DNA from: Seiridium cupressi
Lineage: Eukaryota > Ascomycota > Sordariomycetes > Amphisphaeriales > Sporocadaceae
Direction of reading: 5' to 3'
Assembly: GCA_036674765.1 (NCBI GenBank)
Contig: JARVKI010000039.1
Coordinates: 62,001-126,000, forward strand
Length of the DNA stretch: 64,000 bases
Positions 52,778 through 64,000 of the stretch are shown piece after piece; positions within the stretch are counted from its first letter, which is position 1, and each line of letters opens with the position of its first letter. The notes under the pieces were generated by a model that was not told the DNA's origin, made no database searches, and worked only from the letters and a program-made list of their open reading frames with translations. The translations under genes and the position numbers were made by a program.

Positions 52778-54631
52778 CTAGGGAGCAGCACCGGTTGCAC
52801 CACCTGTTCCGCTACCACTTGCAGCTCCGCCAGCGCCTCCAGTCGCAGCACCTCCAGTCGTAGCAGCCCCTGCTGTGCCAGTAGCAGCTCCTCCAGTGCT
52901 AGTGCCGGTTTGTTGTCTCGCAGAGAGTCGCGTTCTCGCATTCTGTTGCATGGTAGCAATGTTGCTCTTCAATCGTTTATTGTCATCGGACGCCTTCCTC
53001 AGGGAATTCAACAAGGCCTTCAACGCCTGTTCAGTGGCATGACCGTCGATGTCGCGAGGGATCCTCCCAGCAGCGCTGATTTGTGAGTAGTTGTTTGTCG
53101 TCAAGTCTTTGACCCATTGTTCGGCATCGTCTGCTCTCTGTATTGCCTCTTGCTCTCGCTTCTTGGATTCTTCAACCTCCTTATTCAGTTTTGCGGTAGC
53201 CTCAGCCGCGCGGGTGGCAGCCTCAACTTGATTTGGCGATGCGGCATCCCTGAGGCTGCTCAGTTTGATCTTTTCTTGCTCGGACTTTTCTTTTTCAAGC
53301 TCAAGTTCCTTAGTCAACTTCTGTACTTGATCTCTTAGATCATCGCATTCCTTCTGATTCACTGGCGGGCAATCAGCCATCTTCTTCCTGTATTTTGTCT
53401 CAAGATGAGACATTGAGTCCGAATTGAGCGGATCTTTCGGCTCTATCACCGAAACCACGGTCGGCCGGTCTTCCATCATGCGGGTGTGCTTGGTTCCCGG
53501 ACGGTCGCCAAATGCCGGGAGGATGAAGATGGGCCCGCGGTCGTTGGCGTTGCCTTTGATACGATAATATCGCGTGATGAGGTCCACTGAAACGATTCCT
53601 CGCTGGGAATCCATGGCCTCATTCCATAGAGTATCTCCAACCACGCCTGAATTTCGGTAGGCTTGCAATCTATGGTCCTCACTTATTTGCTTCCTGTCCA
53701 AGATCTGATGGACATAAGTCATAACGTCGTCTCCTGCATTGGCTAGGACCCATCGATCTTGAGGGAACACGAACTCTCTTCCAGAACGTCCGTCAGGACC
53801 ATGGACACTCAGATTCTGCATTGGAATGATAGCCTCACCGGCCAGCAGATCGAGACTGTTGGCATAATCAATCTCGAGGTCATGCATGCGGGCTACAAGC
53901 TGCTGTGCGAAAAGTAGCCATCCGCCAACCAGTGTGTTCTTGGCAAAGTCCAGCTGCTCTGCTTCTGCTTCATGCTCTGTTGGGAGAATAGAGAGCAACC
54001 CGCCGGTCGAGGAGAATTCGTGGTCGAGTATCTCGAGACATTCATTGGCGTGCCGGAGGAGATTCCAATGGCGGGCGAATGGCTTGACCTGGCGCTCATC
54101 TTGGTAGGCTTCTTCCATGGCACCGCGATCCAGCCGGAGCTGTTCGTCCTCCGCCTTGGCCGACTTCCGGTCCCTGGGGCATTCCAGAGGACAGGAGAAC
54201 TCGACACCCTTAGTATCGCTGTTAGATTTGGCTAAGTTGACAAGACTGTTCAAAGGGCGGTGGTGCCCAGGGTCATCTGAATGGTACGCTTCCTCGAGAT
54301 TATTCAGCCAGTCGAAAGCCTCCTCTGCGGTGAATTGCTTCGCGCTGGGGTCACCTGATTTCGCATTGTTGATTTCTCCGGGTCCCTGTGACGGAGCGAT
54401 GGTCGAGATGAGATAAGCAAGCGATTGTGCATGTTTTTTGAGCGCCGCAAGCGTGGGAGGCCGCCCAGGCGTTGAGAGGTAACTGCAGTTGACGTGCGAG
54501 TACATCCTATAATGTTTTAGATCGTTTTCGGAAACATAGGGAGAATAGTAGGGTATGGCCCAGTCAGTCGCTTGGAGATAGCCGGCTCGTGCCGAGTACG
54601 GCTCTACCACTTGAGGCTGATCCGCCGCCAT
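52778..54631 (-). CDS. Coiled-coil protein of unknown function
   Basis: Single exon, 617 residues from ATG at 54631 (MAADQPQVVEPYSARAGY). The open frame reaches 54694 only through a TTG codon. The N-terminal 400 residues look folded, with conserved-type segments such as YYSPYVSENDLKHYRMYSHVN, EFVFPQDRWVLANAGDDVMTYV and DRGPIFILPAFGDRPG. Residues about 420-515 form a long charged coiled coil (KLTKELELEKEKSEQEK, KLNKEVEESKKREQEA). After a second helix the last 45 residues are an Ala/Gly/Thr repeat (GGAATG-type), highly flexible. I do not recognise the family; it appears fungus-specific. Probably cytosolic or nuclear, with no signal peptide or membrane helix. Confidence 0.75.
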   Translation of the reverse strand: MAADQPQVVEPYSARAGYLQATDWAIPYYSPYVSENDLKHYRMYSHVNCSYLSTPGRPPTLAALKKHAQSLAYLISTIAPSQGPGEINNAKSGDPSAKQFTAEEAFDWLNNLEEAYHSDDPGHHRPLNSLVNLAKSNSDTKGVEFSCPLECPRDRKSAKAEDEQLRLDRGAMEEAYQDERQVKPFARHWNLLRHANECLEILDHEFSSTGGLLSILPTEHEAEAEQLDFAKNTLVGGWLLFAQQLVARMHDLEIDYANSLDLLAGEAIIPMQNLSVHGPDGRSGREFVFPQDRWVLANAGDDVMTYVHQILDRKQISEDHRLQAYRNSGVVGDTLWNEAMDSQRGIVSVDLITRYYRIKGNANDRGPIFILPAFGDRPGTKHTRMMEDRPTVVSVIEPKDPLNSDSMSHLETKYRKKMADCPPVNQKECDDLRDQVQKLTKELELEKEKSEQEKIKLSSLRDAASPNQVEAATRAAEATAKLNKEVEESKKREQEAIQRADDAEQWVKDLTTNNYSQISAAGRIPRDIDGHATEQALKALLNSLRKASDDNKRLKSNIATMQQNARTRLSARQQTGTSTGGAATGTAGAATTGGAATGGAGGAASGSGTGGATGAAP

Positions 54632-57054
54632 TTTGGATTTTCTTGGATTCAAACGGTCCGGCAGTTTACTACACCCACAGACGGTGTAAAACAATGGTGT
54701 GGTGTGTCTGCTTCAGATGAGGTATCAGAGAAAAGATGATGGAAAGGTTAACGTGCGAGAGTCGTTCATCTTTGTTGATCATCCATCCTGATAAGGGAGA
54801 AATCTCCCTGACACAGGAATGTTGAAGCTGAGCCCACGCCATTCCATATCCATAAAGGGACCAAACTTCCATACAAAGAACCACTTAGACATCATTCTCA
54901 CGACAAAGACGCCCCGGTCTTTGCTAGAATGAACTTCCAAATTTGGGTCTGATGTGTTTGGCACGAAGACAGCATTGCTAAAGTCTAAAGGCCTGATCAT
55001 GAAGTTCACAATTATAAGCGATGACCGCAACGAGAGGACTACAAACTCGCCACGTAAATTTTAACAACCGAAGAACAAAACATGAAAAGAAAAGAGGGGT
55101 TTGGGTTCACTCCCCGCGGTCCATGTCGAAGCAATCCGCTACGACTTAAAATGATCGTACGTGATAGTCCGGAAGAATCATCATCTGGGCAGAGATTAGC
55201 CATCTGTGGCGCTTTTAGCCGAGGCGCAATTACGCTTTAGGGCAGAGCCATTCGTCTGCAATGCTTGCATCATAGAGTGCCTCCCATTGTAGACATGAAT
55301 ACTGGGCCTGATCATACGGTATCGCTTCACACCAACCGAGTGAATAAACATACCGGCTTTGCTAGCAACTAAGTTGTTAGATGCCAGCTCAAGTCGTTGG
55401 AGGCCTGTAACGGAGGTGCCGAAGTTTTATGTGCGACTCGCTGACTAGCGGTTTCCTTTGGCGGCTATAGTCTTTGAAAAGCCAATCAAAGGCCGGCGTA
55501 CATGGCTGGATTCGACCACGCATATGGAGGTCGACACCACGCCCCCACAGTTACGGGTGTTGGTTTAGACCTCAAAAGACCCTTCCTCAGACCCTGAATC
55601 TGATCTGCTATCCGCACGCGTCCACCTCCACGTCTGTACATGCTCGCGAATTCGAACAAGACACCTCAAGAGGCCGCCCAGCCCGATACATGCAACCGTC
55701 AGCCGTATTGTGGTCGTCGGTTGGCTGATGACTTCTGCGTGGCTGCAACGAACAAAGTAAGTTCCACAGTTTCAGACATGCCAGCCACCAGGATTCCTGA
55801 GTGGAGCGTTGCTGTGTCACATGCCTCTTGCGCGACCATGCACTCTCTGCGGCATCTCTAATTGATGCAACCGTAGCGCACACGTCAAAGGAAGCAAGTC
55901 ACACCGAATTGGTCAATCTACACGTATGGCAATCCAAATCGTGTCGCATCGGTGTTGGCACAGGGGGAGCTTCAAGGGATCGTCAGTCGGTGGCACCATT
56001 GAATTTCGTCCCCAGAGACACAACAGATCGTTGGCGCGTGTCGCATGGGGCTACTGAGAACCGGAATCCCCTTTTAGGGGGCAGCCTAGCAGCTAGCATG
56101 CTTCGATGACAGATGGGGTAGAGCTGATACTGCGCGATGGCGTTGTGCGATCATTGTGTCGTGGTCAATAGTGTGTAAGAGCATGGTTGACCACCATCAG
56201 ATGGTAGATGTCACCGATTGATGGAGACATTACAGCATAGCACAGACACCAGTCCAACAACCAAGCCAATTGAAATGGAGAGGTCGGTCTGCAGACTTAT
56301 GTGCAGTCGCCCGCTTCTTCTATTTTATCTCTTACATTGGACCCGGCGGCCGTACATCGTACCCCCTCTTCTATCGGGGTTGGGATCTCATCAAACGGAC
56401 GATCCAATAGTTAGCATCCCTGCAACATTGTGGCCCTCGCCAATTTCCCTGCTAGGGTAACACCCACCGAAGACTGATAGCTCCAAACAGGCGCTAGCTA
56501 CATGGTCTGAACTCATAATCTTGGAAGAAGCAGACCAGCTCAGCAGGGGTTTCTGCGCATGAGCGTCATAGGCTTGCTCGCAGGCTCGTCGCAGCACCAT
56601 ATCGCTAGACCCCAGTCTCAGCCGCCCGGCAGTAGTCTGGAGGCCTAGACAAATTGAGGCTCAGATATTTCCTCTCCCCCCAGGCTCAAGGTTGCTGCAG
56701 AGTTTGTACTGCGACTCCCTCCCGCTGGCGTCAAATCAAACTATATCAGCGGCGTCAGGAGCCCAACGGAGCTGTTGTTCTGTAGTGACGTCTCAGGGTA
56801 CTACGCACCGCGCTATCGCAATTCCTTTTTCACAGCTCATTTCGATTCCACCCACCCGCGAAATTCTCCGCGTAGGGTTGTTGTCTAACCAGAATCGAAT
56901 TCCAGCAGACACGACTCTGGGATTTGCATCGCGCAATTTAATAAAGCTTGTGGGAATCCTTGACGATTCCGCAAGCTCTCGCGCACCTCCAGTCCTGCCT
57001 TACACCATACAACCCACCAGAGAGTGACCACGGTCTGGGTCACTTCGAACAAAG
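54632..57054. other. 2.4 kb divergent gene-poor region
   Basis: It lies between the coiled-coil gene and the CSC1-family channel. Short frames on both strands (for example 55608-55883 and 55801-56109) show no protein character. The last 300 bases before 57055 probably hold the channel promoter and leader. Confidence 0.5.
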
Positions 57055-59882
57055 ATGGCAGACAACGTGGGGTCATCGCGTGACGAGACGCCGGTCTCTC
57101 TGTCAGGTAAGCTCTACCGTCGCAGGCCATGTTCTTCATGTGCTGTTATGAATCTTTTGTTTGCTAACATTGTGTGATCAAGGTCTTATCTCAACCTTGG
57201 CGCCGACCGCAGTCGTTGCCGCCGTGTACCTTGTTGTCTTCTTGATTCTGCGAAAGAGTCACAGACGTTGGTATGCGCCGCGAACTTACATAGGTAGTTT
57301 GCGTGAGAGGTAAGCCACACTCAACCTTGTCCCGCAGTATATGGAAACCCCAAACTGATCTTCATTTTGTCGTCAAGCGAGCGAAGTCCAAGTCTCAGTT
57401 CGGGACTATTCGGTTGGGTAGGCGAGTTCTGGAAAATACCCGACAAGTATGCCCTTCAGCACCAATCTTTGGATGCATACCTCTTCCTGCGCTTCCTGCG
57501 CATACTCACCATCATCGCCTTTGTTGGATGCTGCTTTCTTTGGCCAATTCTTTTCCCGGTCAACGCTACCGGGGGCGGAGGCCAGCAACAGCTGGACATC
57601 CTGTCATACTCGAACGTGGACAGTAGCACAAGCTCGGGCAAGAACCGCTACTATGCCCACGCCTTCTGTGCCTGGGCCTACTACGGCTTTATCATGTACA
57701 TGGTGCTGAGAGAATGCATCTTCTACATCAACCTCCGACAGGCATTCCTTCTCTCACCCTACTATGCCAACCGTATCTCTTCGCGGACAGTTCTCTTCAC
57801 ATCTGTTCCTGATGCGTATCTGGACGAGGCTAGACTTCGAAAGGTGTTTGGAGATGCCGTCAAGCATATCTGGATCACGGGGGATACGGAGGAGCTAGAC
57901 GACCTCGTAAAGGAGCGTGACAAGGTTGCGATGAAACTCGAAAAGGCCGAGGTCAAGCTGATCAAGACGGCCAATGGCGAGCGCCTTAAGGCTATCAAGA
58001 AGGGTGGTTCCGACGAAAGAACAGAGCCGACTGCCGACGCCGAGTCGGGCAGCCTGGCAGCACGTTGGATCCCCACCAAGAAGCGTCCTTCTCATCGCGT
58101 GGGACCTCTGGGTCTGTTCGGCAAGAAGGTCGATACTATCAACTGGTGCCGGACAGAGCTGGAACGCCTTATTCCCGAGGTCGACAAGGCTCAACACTCT
58201 TTCCGCTCTGGAAAGTACAAGAAGATTCCAGGTGTTTTCATCGAATTCCACACCCAATCTCAAGCTGAGGATGCCAACCAGGTCCTTGCTCACCACCAGG
58301 CGCTGCAAATGTCACCCAAGTTTATCGGTATTACACCTGGTGAGGTCGTCTGGAAGGCTTTGAAAGTGTCTTGGTGGCAGCGGGTCATACGTCGCTTTGC
58401 TGTCATCGGATTCATCTCTGTTCTAATCATTTTCTGGGCCATCCCTGTCGCCGTCGTTGGCATCATCTCGAACGTCAGCTACCTCGAGACCATCTCCTTC
58501 CTCACGTGGCTTCAAAAGATCCCTTCCGTCATCATGGGTGTAGTCACAGGCTTACTCCCATCTGTCATGCTGTCCATACTCATGTCTTTAGTTCCGGTTG
58601 TAATGAGACGTAAGTTCTCGTCAGCTATATCTGTTTGGAAGATCAATGCTAATGTTGGTTGCAGTATGCGCGAAACTCTCTGGTGAGCCATCGCTGTCTC
58701 GCGTCGAACTGTTCACGCAGAATGCATACTTTGCCTTCCAACTCATTCAGGTATTCTTGATCACAACAATGACGTCTGCTGCCACGGCTGTTGGTCTTAA
58801 GATTGTCCAAGATCCTGGACAGGCAACCACGCTGCTGGCTCAGAATTTGCCAAAGGCCTCGAACTTCTACATCAACTACTTCCTTGTTCAAGGCCTTACT
58901 ATTGGCACATCAGTGATGACACAAGTGGTTGGCTTCTTCATTTTCATGATCCTGTACAAGTTCCTGGCCGGCACCCCCCGAGCCATGTACACCAAGTGGG
59001 CAAATCTAAGCGCCATCTCGTGGGGCAGTGTCCTACCAGTTTACACCAACATTGCCGTAATTAGTGAGTATTTCTACCGGCCCATCGAAGACATGAATGC
59101 TAACGCAAACAGTGATTACTTACGCCGCAATCGCACCGTTGGTCCTGGGTTTCGCTACCATCACTTTGGGGCTGTTCTACCTGGCCTGGCGTTACAACGT
59201 TCTGTTCGTGACAGATACCAAGATCGACACACGGGGTCTGATCTACCCACGCGCATTGAAGCAGCTCTTCGCAGGTATCTATGTTGCGGAGCTGTGCATG
59301 ATTGGCTTGTTCGGTGCCTCTGTCGCCATCGGTCCGCTTGTGCTCATGATCATTTTCTTGATCTTCACCATTCTGTTCCAACTTACCATCAACAGCGCGC
59401 TCGATCCCCTTCTGTACAACCTCCCGAGGTCACTTGGAGTCGAGGAGCAAGCTCTCCGACTTGAGCTGGGAGGTGCAGCTAACAACGGACACAAGAACGG
59501 TGCAAATGGTACCCTAGACGAAAAGGCCTCTCCTACGACAACTGGCAAGAAGCCTGGCAAGGTAGCCAAGTTCCTGAAGCCCTGGATTCACCAGGATTAT
59601 ACAACAATGCGGAAGCTCGTTCCTGAGGACAGGGCAGACTTCAATAATCTGTACTCGGATGAAGTGGAGCGGGATGCATACTATCCGCCTTCGGTCACTA
59701 GTCCCACGCCTTTGCTATGGATCCCAGAGGATCCTGCTGGCATCTCGAAGCAGGAGGTCCGGGATACGGGCAAGGTCATTCCCATCACCGATGAGGGCTG
59801 TATCCTCAACGATAAGAACAAGTTGGAATGGGACACTGAAACCGTTCGTCCGCCTCTGTGGGAGGAGAAGGTTTACTACTAG
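57055..59882 (+). CDS. CSC1/OSCA/TMEM63-family (DUF221) membrane channel
   Basis: Five exons, 57055-57106, 57183-57309, 57378-58609, 58665-59063 and 59113-59882, give 859 residues; all introns are GT-AG and phases agree. The family forms calcium-permeable, osmotically or mechanically gated cation channels. An N-terminal helix (about 18-40) and two more (about 90-118 and 150-168) make the RSN1 N-domain. A cytosolic PHM7-type domain follows (about 180-380; VLFTSVPDAYLDEARLRKVFGD, then KIPGVFIEFHTQSQAEDANQ and EVVWKALKVSWWQR). The seven-helix core carries LPSVMLSILMSLVPVVMR, NYFLVQGLTIG and TYAAIAPLVLGFATI. The tail is cytosolic and includes PWIHQDYTTMRKLVPED. Fungi carry several paralogues; I cannot tell which this is. 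The same-strand gene downstream is NPC2, 1 kb away. Confidence 0.92.
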
Positions 59883-60924
59883 TTGAGGCGGGTCTAGTAG
59901 TTTTTCAGAGCCAACACAGTGTGTGATCGTGAGTAGTGTGGCTTGACAGTTTGCGGATTTCACGGAGAGCGTTGCGGACACGTAGGATATGGTTGGAGTT
60001 TTGTTCCGCTTTGATACCCATCCGAACAACAGAGGTTTTTAAGTGTGAAGTAATTTAGTAATCATTAGTATAAAACTGTACGAATCCTATGATAATTATA
60101 CATGGACAGCTGCAATGGGTTTGTATGACTACATTGACATTGATTGACTTCGAGTTCTAGAGCATTCCCTGCATAGTGAACGCTACAAATCTAGGAGTCA
60201 TCACCTAGTCAACCGAGTTTCAGTATTCATAGAAACGGCAGAACGGATGGTAGATATCAGTCCCTTGACAATTCAACTTTCGAAGTTGTGGATAGGCGTT
60301 ACATTGGTTGCGAGATCAACTCGTCTCACCGCAAAAGCTCGTCACCACTCACGATCGGTCTTAGTATTCAAGGGATCAGCAAGCGAGCAGAGGACTGGTC
60401 AACCAAGTCAGTGGAAGAGTGGAGATCCAAGACGCTTTTGCTGGCAACAGAACGTTTGAAAGGCTGGCAGCAGGAGGGCTGGTTTGCGCTAAAGAGGACG
60501 TCATGGGATCCTTTGCGGGGCTCTGATTCGCGGCTCGTAGAGTGCTGTGCCAGCCGGAGGCCAAGCGTTATCGCTGGTGGCTGCCACTGCCTGAGCTCGC
60601 CTCTAGGATCGATGGCGACTTCTACCATCACCAAAACCACCGCTGAGCAAACGCGGTTGTTCTCTGCTCTGACCAATCTCTCATCTCCTGTGGTGAGACA
60701 GTACTAATTGGAAAGAAGGTATGTGCGCGCCCCCAAAGTGCCAGTAGCCTCTGTTAGATGCCGGTCACGGCTCCCGCCGACAAAGTAAACTGACGCAGCT
60801 CCGATTGCAGAGACCAGCCTCCTCCAACGATAACCGCCACCCCTCGAAACATCGCTTGTGCAACAAAGTCTGAATATTTCGAGCCGATCCGAATCCCACA
60901 TCTTCGATCAACTGTCAGAACATC
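59883..60924. other. Spacer between the channel gene and NPC2
   Basis: The first part is the 3' region of the channel gene, AT-rich at about 60040-60110. A 139-codon frame at 60288-60707 is not protein-like, though its last 31 codons from ATG 60612 could act as an upstream frame in the NPC2 leader. The final 100 bases are CA/CT-rich, as expected of a leader. Confidence 0.5.
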
Positions 60925-61545
60925 ATGCGCTTCAACGTTGCCTACGTGGCTGCGCTGGCCGGCGTTGCTTCAGCCCTGCCCGGCTGGTTTGACAACACCC
61001 AGGACGTCGTGACTTTCGACGACGACAAGAAGGTTCCTGGCGAGAACCCACTCTCCTACTGCGACGCAAGCCATCCCGACGATATTGTCAAGATCACCAA
61101 TGTTGATCTGTCGCCTAACCCTCCCGAGGCGTACGTTCTCCCACTGCTTCTATTTCCACCGCACTGCTATGCGGGGCGCAGAGCATTGTGAAGGAAGACT
61201 TCTGCTAACGTGGATCACAGTGGTAACGAACTTGTGATTCGCGCTGCCGGTACTGTCTACGAGACAATCGAGGAGGGTGCCTACATCAACCTCGTAGTCA
61301 AGTACGGGCTGATCCGTCTCATCAACACCAGGGCCGACTTCTGCGAGCAGACTGAGAAGGCCGACTTGAAGTGCCCTATTGAGAAGGGTGCTCTGAGTAT
61401 CGAGAAGGCTGTCGAAATTCCCAACGAGGTCCCACCCGGAAAGTACACTGTCCATGCCGAGGTCGTCAACTATGACAAGAAGCCTATCGCTTGCCTCGAG
61501 GCTCAAGTTACTTTCGGCGGTTCAAAGAAGGACACCGAGCTGTAA
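60925..61545 (+). CDS. NPC2: NPC2-like phosphatidylglycerol/phosphatidylinositol transfer protein (ML domain)
   Basis: Two exons, 60925-61130 and 61221-61545, give 176 residues; the intron starts GTACGT and ends TCACAG. The protein is a small secreted or vacuolar lipid carrier that hands sterols or phospholipids to the membrane protein NCR1. A signal peptide (about 1-17, cut near ALPG) is followed by a short propeptide-like stretch and the ML domain: NPLSYCDASHPDDIVKITNVDLSPNPPEAG, the central FCEQTEKADLKCP, and GKYTVHAEVVNYDKKPIACLEAQVTF. Four domain cysteines are visible, enough for the usual disulfides. Length is normal for fungal homologues (about 170-180). It converges with VMA7, 313 bases apart. 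Confidence 0.93.
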
Positions 61546-61858
61546 GGTTATGTTTGTCCAGTTACTAGTGGAAGAGGTGGAGATCGATGGGCAGCATTCG
61601 CGAGGGGGGGGAGGGGGATGTCAGGGACGTTATTTGTCTTTTCTGTTTTTCTAGGTCTCGTTCATGGCATTTGCAGAGGCACGTAATAAGACTGGCATGA
61701 GTAATACATACATACTGAACTGATATCCCTCAATAACATCGTCAATTCAAGCACCGATCAACTTCTTCCAAGTAATCCATGGTATCTTTATGTTTTCTGC
61801 ACGACCGACCGGTCTGCATTCAGCTACACATGCCAGCTTCGGTATACAACAGCGCCCT
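61546..61858. other. Convergent NPC2/VMA7 3' region
   Basis: A short shared 3' region with a G-rich tract (about 61601-61618). No other feature is seen. Confidence 0.6.
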
Positions 61859-62411
61859 TTACTCTCCAAACAACCGTCTCACCCTCCTCAACACGCTGTC
61901 CTTCTCCGGGTCGTAAGGGTGTTCTTTACTCGGTATCTCGAGCACTGTGGGAAAGGCGGCAGTGTAGGTATCAATCCGATGTCTGATCTTGTCCGCAATC
62001 TGTATACAATCAATATCCATCCACACTACTGGTCTTTCACAGCTAAAGACTGACGTGTTGGTTAATCAAGATGATTCCAATGTCTTTGCGCTCTGTCGTG
62101 AAGGAGTCAAAAGCGGCTTCGATGGCCGAGGCCTCGGTCTTATTGTCGACGACGAGGAAGTTCTTCTGAGAGTCGGGCGGGCTGGTCACATGCTGTTTGC
62201 GAACTGGATCAGATTTGTTCATTACTTTCGGGATTTTATATGGAAACATACGCCGATTCCAGCCAGTAGCAGACCTGTTACCGAGTCCTGTGTCGGTACA
62301 TATTAGCCAAGGACGAACTACATTGTACACAGAAGGCTCTCGCGCGATTACCTCGTCGCCGATCACGGCTAGGAACTGCCTGTCCTTGTAATCTGCTTGC
62401 GAGGCCGCCAT
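61859..62411 (-). CDS. VMA7: V-type H+-ATPase subunit F
   Basis: Four small exons, 62352-62411, 62252-62287, 62055-62192 and 61859-61999, give 124 residues; each exon is a whole number of codons, so all introns are phase 0 (GTAATC, GTATGT and GTCAGT donors). Subunit F sits in the central stalk of the V1 sector and couples ATP hydrolysis to proton pumping in the vacuole membrane. Family blocks are [22 protein letters not shown] (exon 2 alone), [38 protein letters not shown] and the C-terminal [18 protein letters not shown]. Length is typical. It is divergent from NUR1, with starts about 600 bases apart. Confidence 0.94.
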
Positions 62412-63014
62412 GATAGATGAGGGCCGTCTGTGGCAGCGGAAGGAAATGGGTGGGTGTTTTGAGACAAGACGAGACGGCCTCGTCTGTGTAGGGAGGTGGG
62501 TATAGCGAACTTGAACCCGAACGTCACAGGCTCTCAAGTAACACTGAGCAAGTGACGATCCAGCTGGGGCCTGGGAGCTCTGACCGCCTGCCTAAGCGCA
62601 GCGACTGCAGCGCGCTCCCCTCCAAGACCCCACCATGGCTTAGCGGACCTGAGCCTTCTGTTCATTGGTCGCAGAGCTTCTGGAGCTTCCCCAGGCTGTT
62701 GCACGCTGCTAATAGCAACCGCAAACAGACAATTTTTACAATGTAGAGACAGCCCACTGAAGAATAAACAAGCTCCACGTCGACGGAAGCAGCACACAAG
62801 GAAGACAACAGAAGCCTCGCCAGCCTTTTCGACTACCTGCCTACCCGCCTACCTAGGAGGAACTCGAGGTGAATTCAGGGCGTCGGCTCGCTCGAAAGCC
62901 GCGCCGGTCAACATCATTGGCTTGTTTGTTGGCTTCAACCGCACGGGCAGGCTTGTTCATACACCCAAGCGAGCTTCTCCTGGTTGAACATTGATCAACA
63001 GCACAACCGTAACG
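62412..63014. promoter_or_regulatory. Divergent VMA7/NUR1 promoter region
   Basis: About 600 bases between the two starts. It is GC-rich in the middle (about 62560-62650) and CA/CT-rich toward NUR1. No specific regulatory site can be named. Confidence 0.5.
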
Positions 63015-64000
63015 ATGCCCAGACTCGTGCGCCGTAAACCGCTCGCCGAGCGCATCAAGGCTATGCTTAACCCTATGGATTTCCTGTTGTGGCTGTCTGA
63101 GGAGATTGAGACGCGCGACTGGAATTCCAAGAGTGTGGGCATGCAGATGGGCATAGCCATGAACTTGATATTTGCAGTCGCGCGGGCCAACTCGAGCAGG
63201 AACACGACGTCGGACGATGTGTTTGGGGACGATGGCGGATCAGGATGGCTGACGTTCTTCGTGAGTTCCTACTACCCACTACTTTTACGTGAACTTGGCA
63301 TTAAATGCTCCAAATAGGTCAGCACCTTTGTCTGGATACTCGCGGGTTTCTCTACGCTGAACGCCGCATACACGAACTTTCGAGCGCGGCAATACCGACT
63401 CTTCGAAGCTGATGTCGAGAAGGAGTACAACACCCCATCAGCACAACGAGTCAGAGTGCAGTCATCGCCTGCCTCATCCTCACCCCTACGTTTCCTCACA
63501 TATCTTGTGAGCTCTGAGAGCGCAGAGTCGCGGGCGCATCCGGATCGAACTCGAGATGTTTGGGAAATTTCTGTCTGGGACCCGTTGCCCATTTCCCTCC
63601 AAATTCTATGCTGGTTTGGGCCCGGGCATGTGCTGGTCTCCTGGATGTTCCTTCCCATCACCTCTTCCGACTGGCCCAGTATCGTCGGTTTCAAATGGCT
63701 CGTCTTGCAAGGGATCATCTCAACTCAGATGTACCTGATGCAGTCGAAGTTCTCGCAGCAAAACAAAGATACCGCGATCATTCAGAAAGAGGTCTTACAT
63801 GAATATGACACCAAGTTCGTACACCCACACCTGTACCCTACTGTCAGAGATGCTTCCACGCAAATCTCTCAAGATGAGGACGGAAACGACCAGGAATATG
63901 TCGCAGTCGGAACCCCGACAACCGTCCTGCGTCGTGGGTTCAAGGCAAATCCCAATCCAAACTACGCAAAACACATTGATCCGGATGGTGCAGCACAATA
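63015..64000 (+). CDS. NUR1: Nuclear rim protein 1 (NUR1, DUF2418), 5' part
   Basis: Exon 1 is 63015-63260 and exon 2 starts at 63318 (intron GTGAGT...AAATAG, phase 0) and stays open to the window end, so the gene is truncated here at about 309 residues. The start MPRLVRRKPLAERIKAMLNP and the block DFLLWLSEE are typical. Membrane helices are visible after STFVWILAGFSTLNAAY and in LVSWMFLPITSSDWPSIVGFKWL, followed by VLHEYDTKFVHPHLYPTVRDA, a hallmark of the family. NUR1 works at the inner nuclear membrane with the LEM protein Heh1/Src1 to tether and stabilise ribosomal DNA and silent chromatin. The remaining C-terminal part is outside the window. Confidence 0.9.

Noticed and set aside
1..64000. 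CRISPR array or prokaryote-style operon
   Set aside because: Only simple short tandem repeats occur, without spaced direct repeats; the genes are spliced eukaryotic genes with separate promoters.

Overview
The window looks like nuclear DNA of a filamentous ascomycete (Pezizomycotina). The evidence is short GT-AG introns of about 35-150 bases with internal branch-like motifs, separate promoters for every gene, and a gene set typical of that group: a COP9 signalosome subunit, a WSC-domain wall sensor, a THO2 giant protein, a fungal Met2 acetyltransferase, a nuclear rim protein and a CSC1-type channel. Several unrecognised proteins look fungus-specific. I cannot fix the class from sequence alone. 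I saw no tRNA, rRNA, CRISPR array, secondary-metabolite cluster or intact transposon.

Layout. 1-4.1 kb is essentially gene-free, followed by a zinc polyol dehydrogenase (+), CSN6 (-), a proline-rich protein of unknown function (+), a Cys-rich acidic protein (-), a cyclin (+, with two probable 3' introns), a basic protein with a SUMO-interaction-like motif (-) and a phosphate-transporter-family permease (-), up to 19.9 kb. After a 3.7 kb gap comes a divergent pair: homoserine O-acetyltransferase MET2 (-) and the 2466-codon THO2 gene (+), reaching 33.6 kb. A DUF300/OST-alpha-like membrane protein (-) and a WSC sensor (-) follow, separated by 4.4 kb. A 5.9 kb gene-poor block holds one candidate broken gene near 45.6-46.0 kb. 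From 48.6 kb come a kelch transmembrane protein (-), a coiled-coil protein (-), a CSC1/OSCA-family channel (+), an NPC2-type lipid-binding protein (+), V-ATPase subunit F VMA7 (-), and the 5' part of NUR1 (+), cut by the window end.

These genes do not form a pathway. Most are single-copy housekeeping functions (mRNA export, protein degradation control, methionine synthesis, vacuole acidification, nuclear envelope, phosphate uptake, wall-stress sensing). Multi-exon models were built by hand from splice signals and reading frame; each was checked for phase. Computed reading frames in this window often begin at TTG or GTG codons, so I moved starts to ATG (cyclin, phosphate transporter, coiled-coil protein, MET2, DUF300 protein).

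No obviously exciting multi-gene system is visible. The best leads are unusual gene structures (a stop-free intron-like segment in THO2, a cyclin stop codon buried in a splice donor), several uncharacterised fungal proteins, and the possible gene relic near 46 kb.
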